From Spirochaetaceae bacterium (GTDB lineage: Bacteria; Spirochaetota; Spirochaetia; PWKH01), in assembly GCA_003557605.1 (NCBI GenBank), contig PWNW01000381.1, forward strand, positions 1 to 5,585: a stretch of DNA of 5,585 bases, read 5' to 3'. Position 1 is the stretch's first letter. Each line of letters begins with the position of its first letter. The notes beneath the pieces are model-generated. The model did not search any database, was not told the DNA's origin, and saw nothing but the letters and a program-made list of their open reading frames with translations. Both the position numbers and the translations under genes were made by a program. This document shows, piece by piece, positions 1 through 5,532 of the stretch.

Positions 1-1305
1 TCCCCTGAAGAAATCAGGGAATACCGGGGCACCCTTACCAGACCGGGAAAGCCGAGTCCCGACAGAGAGCGTCCGATTGAAGAGAGTCTGGATCTGTTTC
101 GCAGGATGAAGAACGGAGAATTTAAGGATGGAGAATATGTGCTGCGTGCAAAAATAGACATGGCCAGCCCGAACCTCAATATGAGGGACCCTGCCCTCTA
201 CCGGATTAAGCATGCATCACACCCAAGGACCGGTGATGCGTGGTGCATCTATCCTATGTACGACTACACCCATCCCCTTTCAGATGCCTTTGAGGGCATC
301 ACCCATTCAATCTGCACCCTGGAGTTTGAGGACCACAGGCCTCTGTACGACTGGGCGGTGATTGAGTCGGAGTACCATCACCAGCCCAGGCAGATAGAGT
401 TTGCCAGACTGAACCTCACCTACACGGTAATGAGTAAAAGACGTCTGCTGACCTTGGTGAAGGAAAAATATGTTGAGGGATGGAATGATCCGCGGATGCC
501 TACCATTTCAGGCATCAGGCGCAGGGGGTATACTCCTGCAGCAGTCAGGGACTTCTCGGAGCGCATCGGAGTAGCAAAGACATACAGCACCGTTGACCTG
601 GCCCTGCTGGAACACTGCGTTCGGGAGGACCTGAATCGTCATTCCCGACGGGTCATGGCGGTGCTTGATCCGCTGAAGGTGGTGATCACCAACTATCCCG
701 AAGATGCTGTTGAATATCTGGAAGCGGAAAACAACCCTGAGGACCCTGATGCGGGAAACCGAAGCATTCCCTTTTCCCGGGAGCTGTATATTGAACGGGA
801 GGATTTTATGGAGAACCCTCCGAAAAAGTTCTTCCGGCTCTCTCCGGGCAAGGAAATACGGCTTAAGCATGCCTACTACATAACCTGCACGGATGTCATC
901 AAGGATGAAGAGGGGACCGTTACTTCCCTGCTGTGCACCTATGACCCTGATTCCCGGGGAGGATGGACCGAAGACGGCCGGAGGGTTCGGGGAACCAGCC
1001 ACTGGGTCAGCGCCTCCCATGCCTGGGAGACTGATGTGATCATCTACGACAAGCTGTTCACCACGGTGAATCCCGGGGCTGAGACCGGAAATTTCCTCGA
1101 TGACTTCAACCATGATTCAAAGCAGGTGCTCACTGGATGCATGCTGGAACCCTCCCTCAAGGATGCCCCTGGGGGAATGCATCTGCAGTTTCTCAGGAAG
1201 GGATACTTCTTCACCGATCCGGTCACCTCAGAGCCGGGAAATCCGGTGTTCCATCAGATTGTGGGTCTCAAGGATGCCTGGGCGAAGAAGATGCAGAAGT
1301 CCTAG
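1..1305 (+). CDS. glnS: Glutaminyl-tRNA synthetase, 3' part (start lies before the window)
   Basis: Class Ic aminoacyl-tRNA synthetase that charges tRNA-Gln with glutamine using ATP in the cytoplasm. The frame is open from base 1, so the gene is cut by the window edge; the ATG at 106 is internal, because the codons before it already read as GlnRS (IREYRGTLTRPGK). About 434 codons are present against roughly 550 residues in the family; the Rossmann half with the HIGH motif is missing. Visible landmarks are LRAKIDMASPN, the WCIYPMYDYTHPLSDAFEGITHS block, the KMSKS-loop version VMSKRR (nt 427-444), WNDPRMPTISGIRRRGYTP, and the C-terminal anticodon-binding beta-barrel region from about nt 640 (RVMAVLDPLKVVI) to EPSLKDA and the stop at 1303-1305. 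These match GlnRS rather than GluRS. The stop overlaps the stop of the convergent methyltransferase gene. I see no truncation or frameshift within the visible part. Confidence 0.96.
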   Translation, partial: SPEEIREYRGTLTRPGKPSPDRERPIEESLDLFRRMKNGEFKDGEYVLRAKIDMASPNLNMRDPALYRIKHASHPRTGDAWCIYPMYDYTHPLSDAFEGITHSICTLEFEDHRPLYDWAVIESEYHHQPRQIEFARLNLTYTVMSKRRLLTLVKEKYVEGWNDPRMPTISGIRRRGYTPAAVRDFSERIGVAKTYSTVDLALLEHCVREDLNRHSRRVMAVLDPLKVVITNYPEDAVEYLEAENNPEDPDAGNRSIPFSRELYIEREDFMENPPKKFFRLSPGKEIRLKHAYYITCTDVIKDEEGTVTSLLCTYDPDSRGGWTEDGRRVRGTSHWVSASHAWETDVIIYDKLFTTVNPGAETGNFLDDFNHDSKQVLTGCMLEPSLKDAPGGMHLQFLRKGYFFTDPVTSEPGNPVFHQIVGLKDAWAKKMQKS

Positions 1306-2225
1306 CTGCGTTTTCTGATCATCCAGCAGCGGTGGGGAAACCGCTTTATCGTGAAACCCGGGGGAATCGTCTCCCGGGTTATTTCCTGAACCGTAAACTG
1401 GGAGAAGCTTTTTCGGTCGAATTTAAAAGAGCGGAGATTCTCGGAAAAAATCAGCACCCCCTGCTGGGCAAGCAGGTCCATGCATTTTCGGATGCACCAC
1501 TGGTAGTCTCGCTGCACGTCAAACGTCCGGTCCATGGCATGGGAGTTTGAAAAGCTCGGCGGGTCCAGGATAATGATATGAAACCTCCCGATATCCTTGG
1601 GAGGAGACTCCAGAAACTTCAGCACATCCCCCCTGATGACCCGGTGAACCGGGGCCTGAAGCTTGTTGAGTTTCAAGTTGTCCTGAAGCCAGTCAAGGTA
1701 GGTATTGGAAAGATCAACAGAGACCGTCTCCTGCGCTCCGCCAGCCGCAGCAGCAGTGGTAAATGAGCCGGTATAGCAGAAGAGATTGAGTACCCGCTTT
1801 CCCAGGGAGTTCTCCCTCACCAGATCCCTGGTCACCGCATGATCAAGAAACAGTCCCGTATCCCGGTATGTCCATAGGTCCGCATAATAGGAAATCCCCA
1901 TTTCCTCAACGGGTATCCGTCCAGGGGACGGCTCATTCTGCGCAGATGATGCTCCCCCTTTGGAGGGAGCTCTCATCACTGCTGCAGTGCGCTCCAGGGG
2001 AATGTAGGTCATCCGGGATGCGCTTTCCCTGACTGCCTGAAGATCAACTTCCTCCTCTGACTCAACCTTCAGGTATTCGCCGTACCGTTCAACAGTCACA
2101 GGAAGACCCTGCAGCTGACGGTCATAGATCCTGAAGCAGTTTGTCTGAGACGGAAGATAGAGTTTCCTCAGTTCATCATGCTGACGTTTCACCAGTTTTT
2201 CAAAATCTTTATAGAGCTGCTGCAT
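1302..2225 (-). CDS. Class I SAM-dependent methyltransferase, RlmK-like (23S rRNA m7G2069 type)
   Basis: Predicted RNA methyltransferase of 307 residues that aligns by eye with the C-terminal (RlmK) half of the fused enzyme RlmKL, which makes m7G2069 in 23S rRNA. Residues 1-75 resemble the PUA-like/linker part (CFRIYDRQLQGLPVTVERYGEYL). Then come YYADLWTYRDTGLFLDH (113-129), SAM-binding motif I VLNLFCYTGSF (145-155), the acidic VDLS (170-173), the catalytic-region motif ILDPPSFSNS (219-228), FDVQRD (235-240) and HRCWMI near the end. The THUMP and RlmL (m2G2445) half of RlmKL is absent, so this is a single-domain version. RlmI (m5C1962) and other COG1092 members are alternatives; DPPSFSNS plus FDVQRD favours RlmK. 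The ATG at 2225 is the only good start at the boundary; its Shine-Dalgarno is weak. Residues 85-105 are a variable, probably disordered linker. The gene diverges from the operon at 2288. Confidence 0.85.
   Translation of the reverse strand: MQQLYKDFEKLVKRQHDELRKLYLPSQTNCFRIYDRQLQGLPVTVERYGEYLKVESEEEVDLQAVRESASRMTYIPLERTAAVMRAPSKGGASSAQNEPSPGRIPVEEMGISYYADLWTYRDTGLFLDHAVTRDLVRENSLGKRVLNLFCYTGSFTTAAAAGGAQETVSVDLSNTYLDWLQDNLKLNKLQAPVHRVIRGDVLKFLESPPKDIGRFHIIILDPPSFSNSHAMDRTFDVQRDYQWCIRKCMDLLAQQGVLIFSENLRSFKFDRKSFSQFTVQEITRETIPPGFTIKRFPHRCWMIRKRS
1355..1384 (+). terminator. Probable glnS terminator hairpin, inside the 3' end of the convergent gene
   Basis: Positions 1355-1364 pair with 1371-1380: eight perfect pairs (AACCCGGG with CCCGGGTT), then a G-T and a G-C pair, closing a six-base loop. 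TTATTT follows on the plus strand, a weak U tract. It lies 50 bp after the glnS stop and no other hairpin is evident nearby. The same DNA encodes residues 282-291 of the minus-strand methyltransferase, so the hairpin is carried within coding sequence. On the minus strand the region after the hairpin is not T-rich, so it probably acts only rightward. Confidence 0.55.
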
Positions 2226-2230
2226 ACCCT

Positions 2231-2259
2231 TTGCCTTTTTTCCTTCCAGTATATATGAT
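2231..2259 (+). promoter_or_regulatory. Sigma70-type promoter for the 2288-5075 operon
   Basis: The -35 element TTGCCT (2231-2236, 4 of 6 consensus bases) is 17 bp from the -10 element TATGAT (2254-2259, 5 of 6). Transcription would start near 2266, giving a short leader of about 20 bases before the ATG at 2288. It sits in the only intergenic gap upstream of the three closely packed genes. Confidence 0.55.
2248..2253 (-). promoter_or_regulatory. Possible -10 element for the methyltransferase gene
   Basis: On the minus strand this reads TATACT (5 of 6 consensus bases), about 22 bases before the methyltransferase ATG. No convincing -35 is found 16-18 bp upstream (TGTTCG at best). It directly abuts the -10 of the divergent promoter. 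A promoter must exist somewhere here, but this placement is tentative. Confidence 0.25.
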
Positions 2260-2275
2260 AGATTGGATTACGAAC

Positions 2276-2281
2276 AGGAGG
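2276..2281 (+). promoter_or_regulatory. Ribosome binding site that fixes the start at 2288
   Basis: AGGAGG lies six bases before the ATG at 2288. The reading frame is open further upstream to an ATG at 2141, and another ATG lies at 2255. Neither has a ribosome site like this; the 2141 start would lie inside the divergent methyltransferase gene and 2255 would fall within the -10 element. Confidence 0.75.
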
Positions 2282-2287
2282 CATTCC

Positions 2288-2749
2288 ATGGCGCAGGATG
2301 AGGTATCCGGCTTTTTTGACAAGGTGGAAGAGACCTTTGGCGGTCCGGTGGAGTTTAAAACATTCTCCTTCTTTTCCCGAGTAGATGATGAGCATGCAAT
2401 TACCACCTCAGGGCTGCTGTGCATTGTCAACGGGATTCTGTATTTCGAGGACTTTGAAAAATCCCAGGGAGCCCTCATGGGGCTCTTCGGCACAAAGCGC
2501 TCAGCATACAAGAAATTTAAAGTATATCGCCCAATAAGTGAAATCAAGTCATGCACTATGGTAACCGCGTCCTCGGCATCTGCGTTCTTGGAAGGAAGGG
2601 TGAAAAGGGACTCCCTGAGTGAACCTCGGGGTCTTCAGAAACTGATGGGCAAGCTGAAGATGCATATTGAATTTAAAGAATACGGGGACTGGATTATTGA
2701 ACCCCTAGATGCGAAACAGCTCATGAAAGCGTTGGAGGAACATAGATGA
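2288..2749 (+). CDS. Conserved-looking protein of unknown function, 153 aa, possible PH/GRAM-like fold
   Basis: I do not recognise this protein as a named family. It has 153 residues, no signal peptide and no clear membrane segment, so it is probably cytoplasmic. The layout suggests one small alpha/beta domain: an N-terminal helix (SGFFDKVEETF), beta strands around SGLLCIVNGILYFED (41-55), a strand-turn KFKVYRPISEIKSCTMV (76-92), a Ser/Ala-rich and basic loop (93-123), a strand MHIEFKEYGDWIIEP (125-139) and a final helix DAKQLMKALEEH. The order, an exposed strand meander, 'P-I-S-E-I' before a strand, and a C-terminal amphipathic helix, resembles PH- or GRAM-like domains, but that is inference only. 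It is the first gene of a probable operon; its stop overlaps the next start by ATGA, so translation of the two is likely coupled. The function may relate to the sugar-phosphate enzymes downstream, but nothing in the sequence proves it. Confidence 0.8.
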   Translation: MAQDEVSGFFDKVEETFGGPVEFKTFSFFSRVDDEHAITTSGLLCIVNGILYFEDFEKSQGALMGLFGTKRSAYKKFKVYRPISEIKSCTMVTASSASAFLEGRVKRDSLSEPRGLQKLMGKLKMHIEFKEYGDWIIEPLDAKQLMKALEEHR

Positions 2750-4089
2750 AAGCATTCAAAGCCTATGATATTCGCGGCATCTACGGCAGGGACTTTGACC
2801 GTCATGATGTGTACAAGATCGGGTTCTTTCTTCCGAAGCTGCTTCAGGCAGATTCGGTGCTCATCGGCAAGGATGTCAGGGAATCGTCGGAGGAAGTATT
2901 CACCTACCTGGTGCGCGGCATCCGAGACAGCGGCACTGATGCAGTGAGTTTGGGAGAAGCCACTACCCCTATGGTCTATTTCAACACGGCGTATCATGGG
3001 TTTGATGCATCGGTAATGATTACCGCAAGCCATAACCCGAAGGAATACAACGGACTGAAAATATCCCGGACCAATGCCCTTCCTGTCGGCAGCGACTCAG
3101 GCTTGAAGGAGCTTGAGCAGATGGTGAGGACCGGTCAGGTTGTCCCGGTGGACGGAAACAAACGGGGAAGGTTCTCCGAAATAGACGGGATGACTCCCTA
3201 TCTGGAGTTTCTCAAGGGGTATCTTCCCGATATCAGCAACTTGAACCTTACCATTGATCTTTCCAACGGCATGGTATGTCTCTTTGCAAGAAAGCTCCTG
3301 GGCGACACCCCCAAATATCTCTTTGAGGAGCTTGACGGAACCTTCCCGAACCATGAGCCAAATCCCCTTGAGGAGGAGAATCTGGCGGCACTTATTGAGG
3401 AGACCAGAAAAAACGGAAGCGACCTGGGAATCATCTTTGACGGAGACGGAGACCGGGTCATGTTCCTTGATGAGAAAGGCACCTTCATCCAGCCGGATCT
3501 GATTACTGCAGTAATGGGCAGGTACTTCCTACAAGACGCTCCTGCGGTGGTGCTTCAGGATATTAGGACGTCACGGTCGGTAACTGAATATCTTGAGTCG
3601 CTTGGTGCGGAGGTCCATACCTGGAAGGTGGGACACTCCTTCGCCAAGAAAAAGATGGCCGAGATTAACGCCCTCTTCGGAGGAGAACTTGCCGGGCATT
3701 ACTATTTTCGGGACTTCTTCAACTGCGACTCAGGGATGCTTTCCTGCCTGGTAGTGCTCAACACCGCAGCTCAGCTGAAAGCTGAAGGCAGGACATTTTC
3801 CTCCTTAATTCAGGAAATAGTGAAGTACCATACCTCAGGGGAGATCAACTTCAAGATACAGGAAAAGCAGAAGGCCATGGATACTCTCAAGGATCATTTT
3901 TCCTCCAAGGAAAATCCACAGAAGGTTATGGACTTTGACGGATACCGGGTAGAATTCCCTGACTGGTGGTTCAACGTGCGGCCCTCTAATACCGAACCCT
4001 ACCTGAGACTGGTGGTTGAGGGGCGCACACAGGAGCTTCTTGATGAAAAACTTCAAGAAATCAAGTCTCTGCTGAAAACATATCAGTAA
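2746..4089 (+). CDS. manB: Phosphomannomutase/phosphoglucomutase (alpha-D-phosphohexomutase family)
   Basis: Cytoplasmic enzyme that moves phosphate between C6 and C1 of mannose or glucose phosphates through a phosphoserine and Mg2+, feeding NDP-sugar synthesis. It has 447 residues, a normal length for the AlgC/ManB group. Motifs in order: YDIRG (7-11), active-site TASHNP with Ser95 as the expected phosphoserine (93-98), metal-binding DGDGDR (232-237), KVGHSFAKKKM (294-304), the sugar-specificity loop GGELAGHYYF (312-321) and the phosphate-binding loop RPSNTEP (412-418). All four domains of the family are therefore present. The GELAGHYYFRD and CDSG pattern resembles ManB-type PMM/PGM rather than GlmM; whether mannose or glucose is preferred cannot be read from the sequence. 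The ATG at 2746 overlaps the previous stop (ATGA) and has GGAGGA (2734-2739) six bases upstream. galE follows after 14 bp, which favours a role in glucose-1-phosphate or mannose-1-phosphate supply for surface sugars. Confidence 0.93.
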   Translation: MKAFKAYDIRGIYGRDFDRHDVYKIGFFLPKLLQADSVLIGKDVRESSEEVFTYLVRGIRDSGTDAVSLGEATTPMVYFNTAYHGFDASVMITASHNPKEYNGLKISRTNALPVGSDSGLKELEQMVRTGQVVPVDGNKRGRFSEIDGMTPYLEFLKGYLPDISNLNLTIDLSNGMVCLFARKLLGDTPKYLFEELDGTFPNHEPNPLEEENLAALIEETRKNGSDLGIIFDGDGDRVMFLDEKGTFIQPDLITAVMGRYFLQDAPAVVLQDIRTSRSVTEYLESLGAEVHTWKVGHSFAKKKMAEINALFGGELAGHYYFRDFFNCDSGMLSCLVVLNTAAQLKAEGRTFSSLIQEIVKYHTSGEINFKIQEKQKAMDTLKDHFSSKENPQKVMDFDGYRVEFPDWWFNVRPSNTEPYLRLVVEGRTQELLDEKLQEIKSLLKTYQ

Positions 4090-4103
4090 AAGGAGCCGAT
4101 TTT

Positions 4104-5075
4104 ATGCAGGTACTTCTCATCGGCGGCGCAGGCTATATCGGAGCCCACACAGCCCTCGCATTTCTTGACCTTCCCGGCACCCGGGTAGGTATTTTTGACA
4201 ACTTCTCCACAGGGTCACCGGACAACATCCCTGAAGGCTGCGAGGCCTTCGAAGGTGACATACTGAATGAAAAATCCCTCCATGAGGTGCTTTCTATGGG
4301 ATGGGATACGGTGGTGCACCTTGCGGCCTTCAAAGCTGCAGGAGAATCAATGGAATCCCCGGAAAAATATTCAATCAACAACATAAACGGATCTATAAAT
4401 ATTCTCACCGGCTGTTCCAAGCACTGCATACGCAATTTTATTCTTTCATCCTCTGCTGCGGTGTATGGTGAACCCCAGTATCTTCCCATCGATGAAAACC
4501 ATCCCACCATGCCGGAGAACTACTACGGCTACACGAAGCTCTCTATTGAGGGCCACCTCAAATGGTATGATATGCTCAAGGGCATCAGATACGCTTCACT
4601 TCGGTACTTTAATGCCGCCGGATACGATGTTCAGGGAAGGATGAGAGGACTGGAGCGTAATCCAGCCAACCTGATACCGGTGGTAATGGAGGCTGCAGCT
4701 GGAAAACGGAGTGAGCTGTCAGTGTTCGGCGATGACTACCCTACCCCAGACGGCACGGGAGTTCGAGACTACATCCATGTGACCGATCTAGCCGATGCCC
4801 ATGTGAAGGCAGCGCAATATCTTGCGAAGGAAGATAAAAGCCTTACGGTCAATCTCGGAAGCGAATCAGGGCTGAGCGTACTGGAAATACTGAACAAAGC
4901 CCGGGAGGTCAGCAGAAAAGAGATTCCCGCACGCATAGCCCCAAGAAGAAATGGAGATCCTGCAAAACTGATCGCCTCTTCGGGATATGCGAAACAGGTA
5001 CTTGGATGGCAGGCAGCATTCAGCGATCTGGACACCATCATCGCTTCAACATGGAATGTCTATAAGGATCTGTAA
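4104..5075 (+). CDS. galE: UDP-glucose 4-epimerase
   Basis: NAD-dependent short-chain dehydrogenase/reductase of the extended type that interconverts UDP-glucose and UDP-galactose in the cytoplasm. It has 323 residues, the usual size being near 330-340. Seen in order: NAD-binding GGAGYIGAH (7-15), the acidic residue after beta-2 in FDNFSTG (31-37), GDI (51-53), HLAAFKAAGES (72-82), the catalytic Ser in SSSAAVYG (115-122, Ser117 expected), the catalytic YxxxK pair Tyr141 and Lys145 in NYYGYTK, RYFNAAG (167-173) and the substrate-binding block FGDDYPTPDGTGVRDYIHVTD (208-228). The last block with its YPTPDGTxxRDYIHV signature points to GalE; UDP-GlcNAc activity is possible. AAGGAG (4090-4095) lies eight bases before the ATG. 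It is the last gene of the probable operon with the phosphohexomutase: Glc-1-P would be made into UDP-Glc by an enzyme not encoded here, and GalE would then supply UDP-Gal. No separate terminator is clear before the tRNA promoter. Confidence 0.95.
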   Translation: MQVLLIGGAGYIGAHTALAFLDLPGTRVGIFDNFSTGSPDNIPEGCEAFEGDILNEKSLHEVLSMGWDTVVHLAAFKAAGESMESPEKYSINNINGSINILTGCSKHCIRNFILSSSAAVYGEPQYLPIDENHPTMPENYYGYTKLSIEGHLKWYDMLKGIRYASLRYFNAAGYDVQGRMRGLERNPANLIPVVMEAAAGKRSELSVFGDDYPTPDGTGVRDYIHVTDLADAHVKAAQYLAKEDKSLTVNLGSESGLSVLEILNKAREVSRKEIPARIAPRRNGDPAKLIASSGYAKQVLGWQAAFSDLDTIIASTWNVYKDL

Positions 5076-5081
5076 TTCTGC

Positions 5082-5110
5082 TTGACACACTGAAGGGTTT
5101 TTTGTAAAGT
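5082..5110 (+). promoter_or_regulatory. Promoter of the tRNA-Asn gene
   Basis: A perfect -35 TTGACA (5082-5087) is followed after 17 bp by TAAAGT (5105-5110, 4 of 6 of the -10 consensus). The start point would be near 5117, leaving a 5' leader of about 12 bases before the tRNA for RNase P to remove. It begins only seven bases after the galE stop, so galE transcripts may also run into the tRNA. Confidence 0.7.
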
Positions 5111-5128
5111 GTCCTTGGTTTCATTCAT

Positions 5129-5201
5129 TCCCCTGTAGCTCAGTCGGTAGAGCGGGTGGCTGTTAACCACTAGGTCGGCGGTTCGAGTCCGTCCGGGGGA
5201 G
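5129..5201 (+). tRNA. tRNA-Asn (anticodon GTT)
   Basis: The full cloverleaf can be drawn. The acceptor stem pairs 5129-5135 with 5194-5200, with one T-G pair. U8 and A9 follow. The D arm is GCTC (5138-5141) with GAGC (5150-5153). The anticodon stem is 5155-5159 with 5167-5171, and the loop CTGTTAA has anticodon GTT at 5162-5164, which reads AAC and AAT. The variable loop is five bases. The T arm is 5177-5181 with 5189-5193, with loop TTCGAGT. The discriminator is G5201. The next bases are CTT, so the CCA end is not encoded and must be added by CCA nucleotidyltransferase. The gene is flanked by its own promoter and terminator. Its 3' end, next to integrase-like sequence, is a probable attachment site. 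Confidence 0.96.
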
Positions 5202-5230
5202 CTTCTTAAAGGTATACATTATAATGGTTT

Positions 5231-5266
5231 GCAGGTTACTGGATTTCCCGGCAACCTGTTTTTTTT
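5231..5266 (+). terminator. Rho-independent terminator after tRNA-Asn
   Basis: CAGGTT (5232-5237) pairs with AACCTG (5253-5258), followed directly by eight T residues (5259-5266). The 15-base loop may fold further through GG (5241-5242) with CC (5247-5248). It lies 30 bp after the tRNA, the expected place for its end, although the stem is short for a strong terminator. Confidence 0.6.
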
Positions 5267-5272
5267 GGGTTC

Positions 5273-5302
5273 TGGGCAGCAATTGGGTAGCACTGGGCAG
5301 CA
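5273..5302 (+). repeat. Three direct 9-bp repeats (TGGGYAGCA) at helical-turn spacing
   Basis: TGGGCAGCA occurs at 5273-5281 and 5294-5302, with TGGGTAGCA at 5284-5292 between them, so the repeats start 11 and 10 bases apart. They lie between the tRNA terminator and the ribosome site of the integrase-like ORF. Regular phasing on one face of the helix suggests protein binding: arm-type sites of a tyrosine recombinase, sites of an excisionase, or an operator for the downstream ORF. The repeats are seen directly; their role is inferred. Confidence 0.6.
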
Positions 5303-5304
5303 CA

Positions 5305-5310
5305 AGGAGG
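5305..5310 (+). promoter_or_regulatory. Strong ribosome binding site for the integrase-like ORF
   Basis: AGGAGG within AAGGAGGTG is a near-perfect anti-16S match six bases before the ATG at 5317. It selects this start over the ATG at 5224 in the same frame, whose extension would run through the terminator and the repeats. Confidence 0.7.
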
Positions 5311-5316
5311 TGCATA

Positions 5317-5532
5317 ATGTATCCAACTCCCTTCAAACGGCCCGACCGAAGGACGTATTATTTCTTCTACACCCACGAAGGTAAGCGGTACCAGATTAAT
5401 ACTCTTCCATCAGAGGTCCTGCAGAATGCCTTACCATCTACAGTTTCAACCAAAACTCATGGTTTAATCTTAACTTCCAGAAATTTTATTACTCAAAAAG
5501 AACGACGGATGTTTAGCGTTTCCCATTTTTAA
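5317..5532 (+). pseudogene. Tyrosine recombinase (integrase) N-terminal remnant
   Basis: The 71-codon ORF begins MYPTPFKRPDRRTYYFFY, then THEGKRYQ. From memory of the family, this is the style of many phage/island tyrosine recombinases: a short basic start, a 'YYF.Y' strand and a 'GKR' turn, expected to continue into a threonine/glycine turn and the core-binding domain. After about residue 25 (nt ~5391) the resemblance stops: the remaining ~45 residues are low in family features, lie in A+T-rich DNA, and their last 20 bases overlap the minus-strand gene tail at 5513-5532. No core-binding or catalytic domain (R...HxxR...Y) is present in this or another frame. The likely reading is an integrase cut by a deletion or rearrangement near 5391. 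Supporting context is the tRNA-Asn just upstream, the direct repeats and the strong ribosome site. A small intact unrelated protein is the alternative. Confidence 0.5.

Noticed and set aside
508..1113. Minus-strand ORF of 201 codons opposite glnS
   Set aside because: It is antisense to well-conserved GlnRS sequence, shows no protein-family features and has no ribosome site context; it is an opposite-frame shadow.
1137..1550. Plus-strand ORF of 137 codons across the glnS/methyltransferase junction
   Set aside because: It spans parts of two clear genes in a different frame and has no family resemblance.
2141..2287. Upstream extension of the 2288 gene to an ATG at 2141 (202 residues)
   Set aside because: It would overlap the divergent methyltransferase gene by 85 bases, has no ribosome site, and would run through the promoter; AGGAGG at 2276-2281 fixes the start at 2288.
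5084..5113. Inverted repeat GACAC (5084-5088) with GTGTC (5109-5113) around the tRNA promoter
   Set aside because: It is only five bases long, with a 20-base gap and overlap with ordinary promoter elements; chance is the simpler explanation.
5220..5225. Perfect TATAAT as a promoter for the integrase-like ORF
   Set aside because: No -35 element lies 16-18 bp upstream (the tRNA 3' end is there), and a transcript would start at the terminator stem at 5231-5266.
5448..5464. Short hairpin AACCA/TGGTT
   Set aside because: It is a five-pair A+T-rich stem without a T tract on the relevant side, too weak to call a terminator for the minus-strand gene tail.
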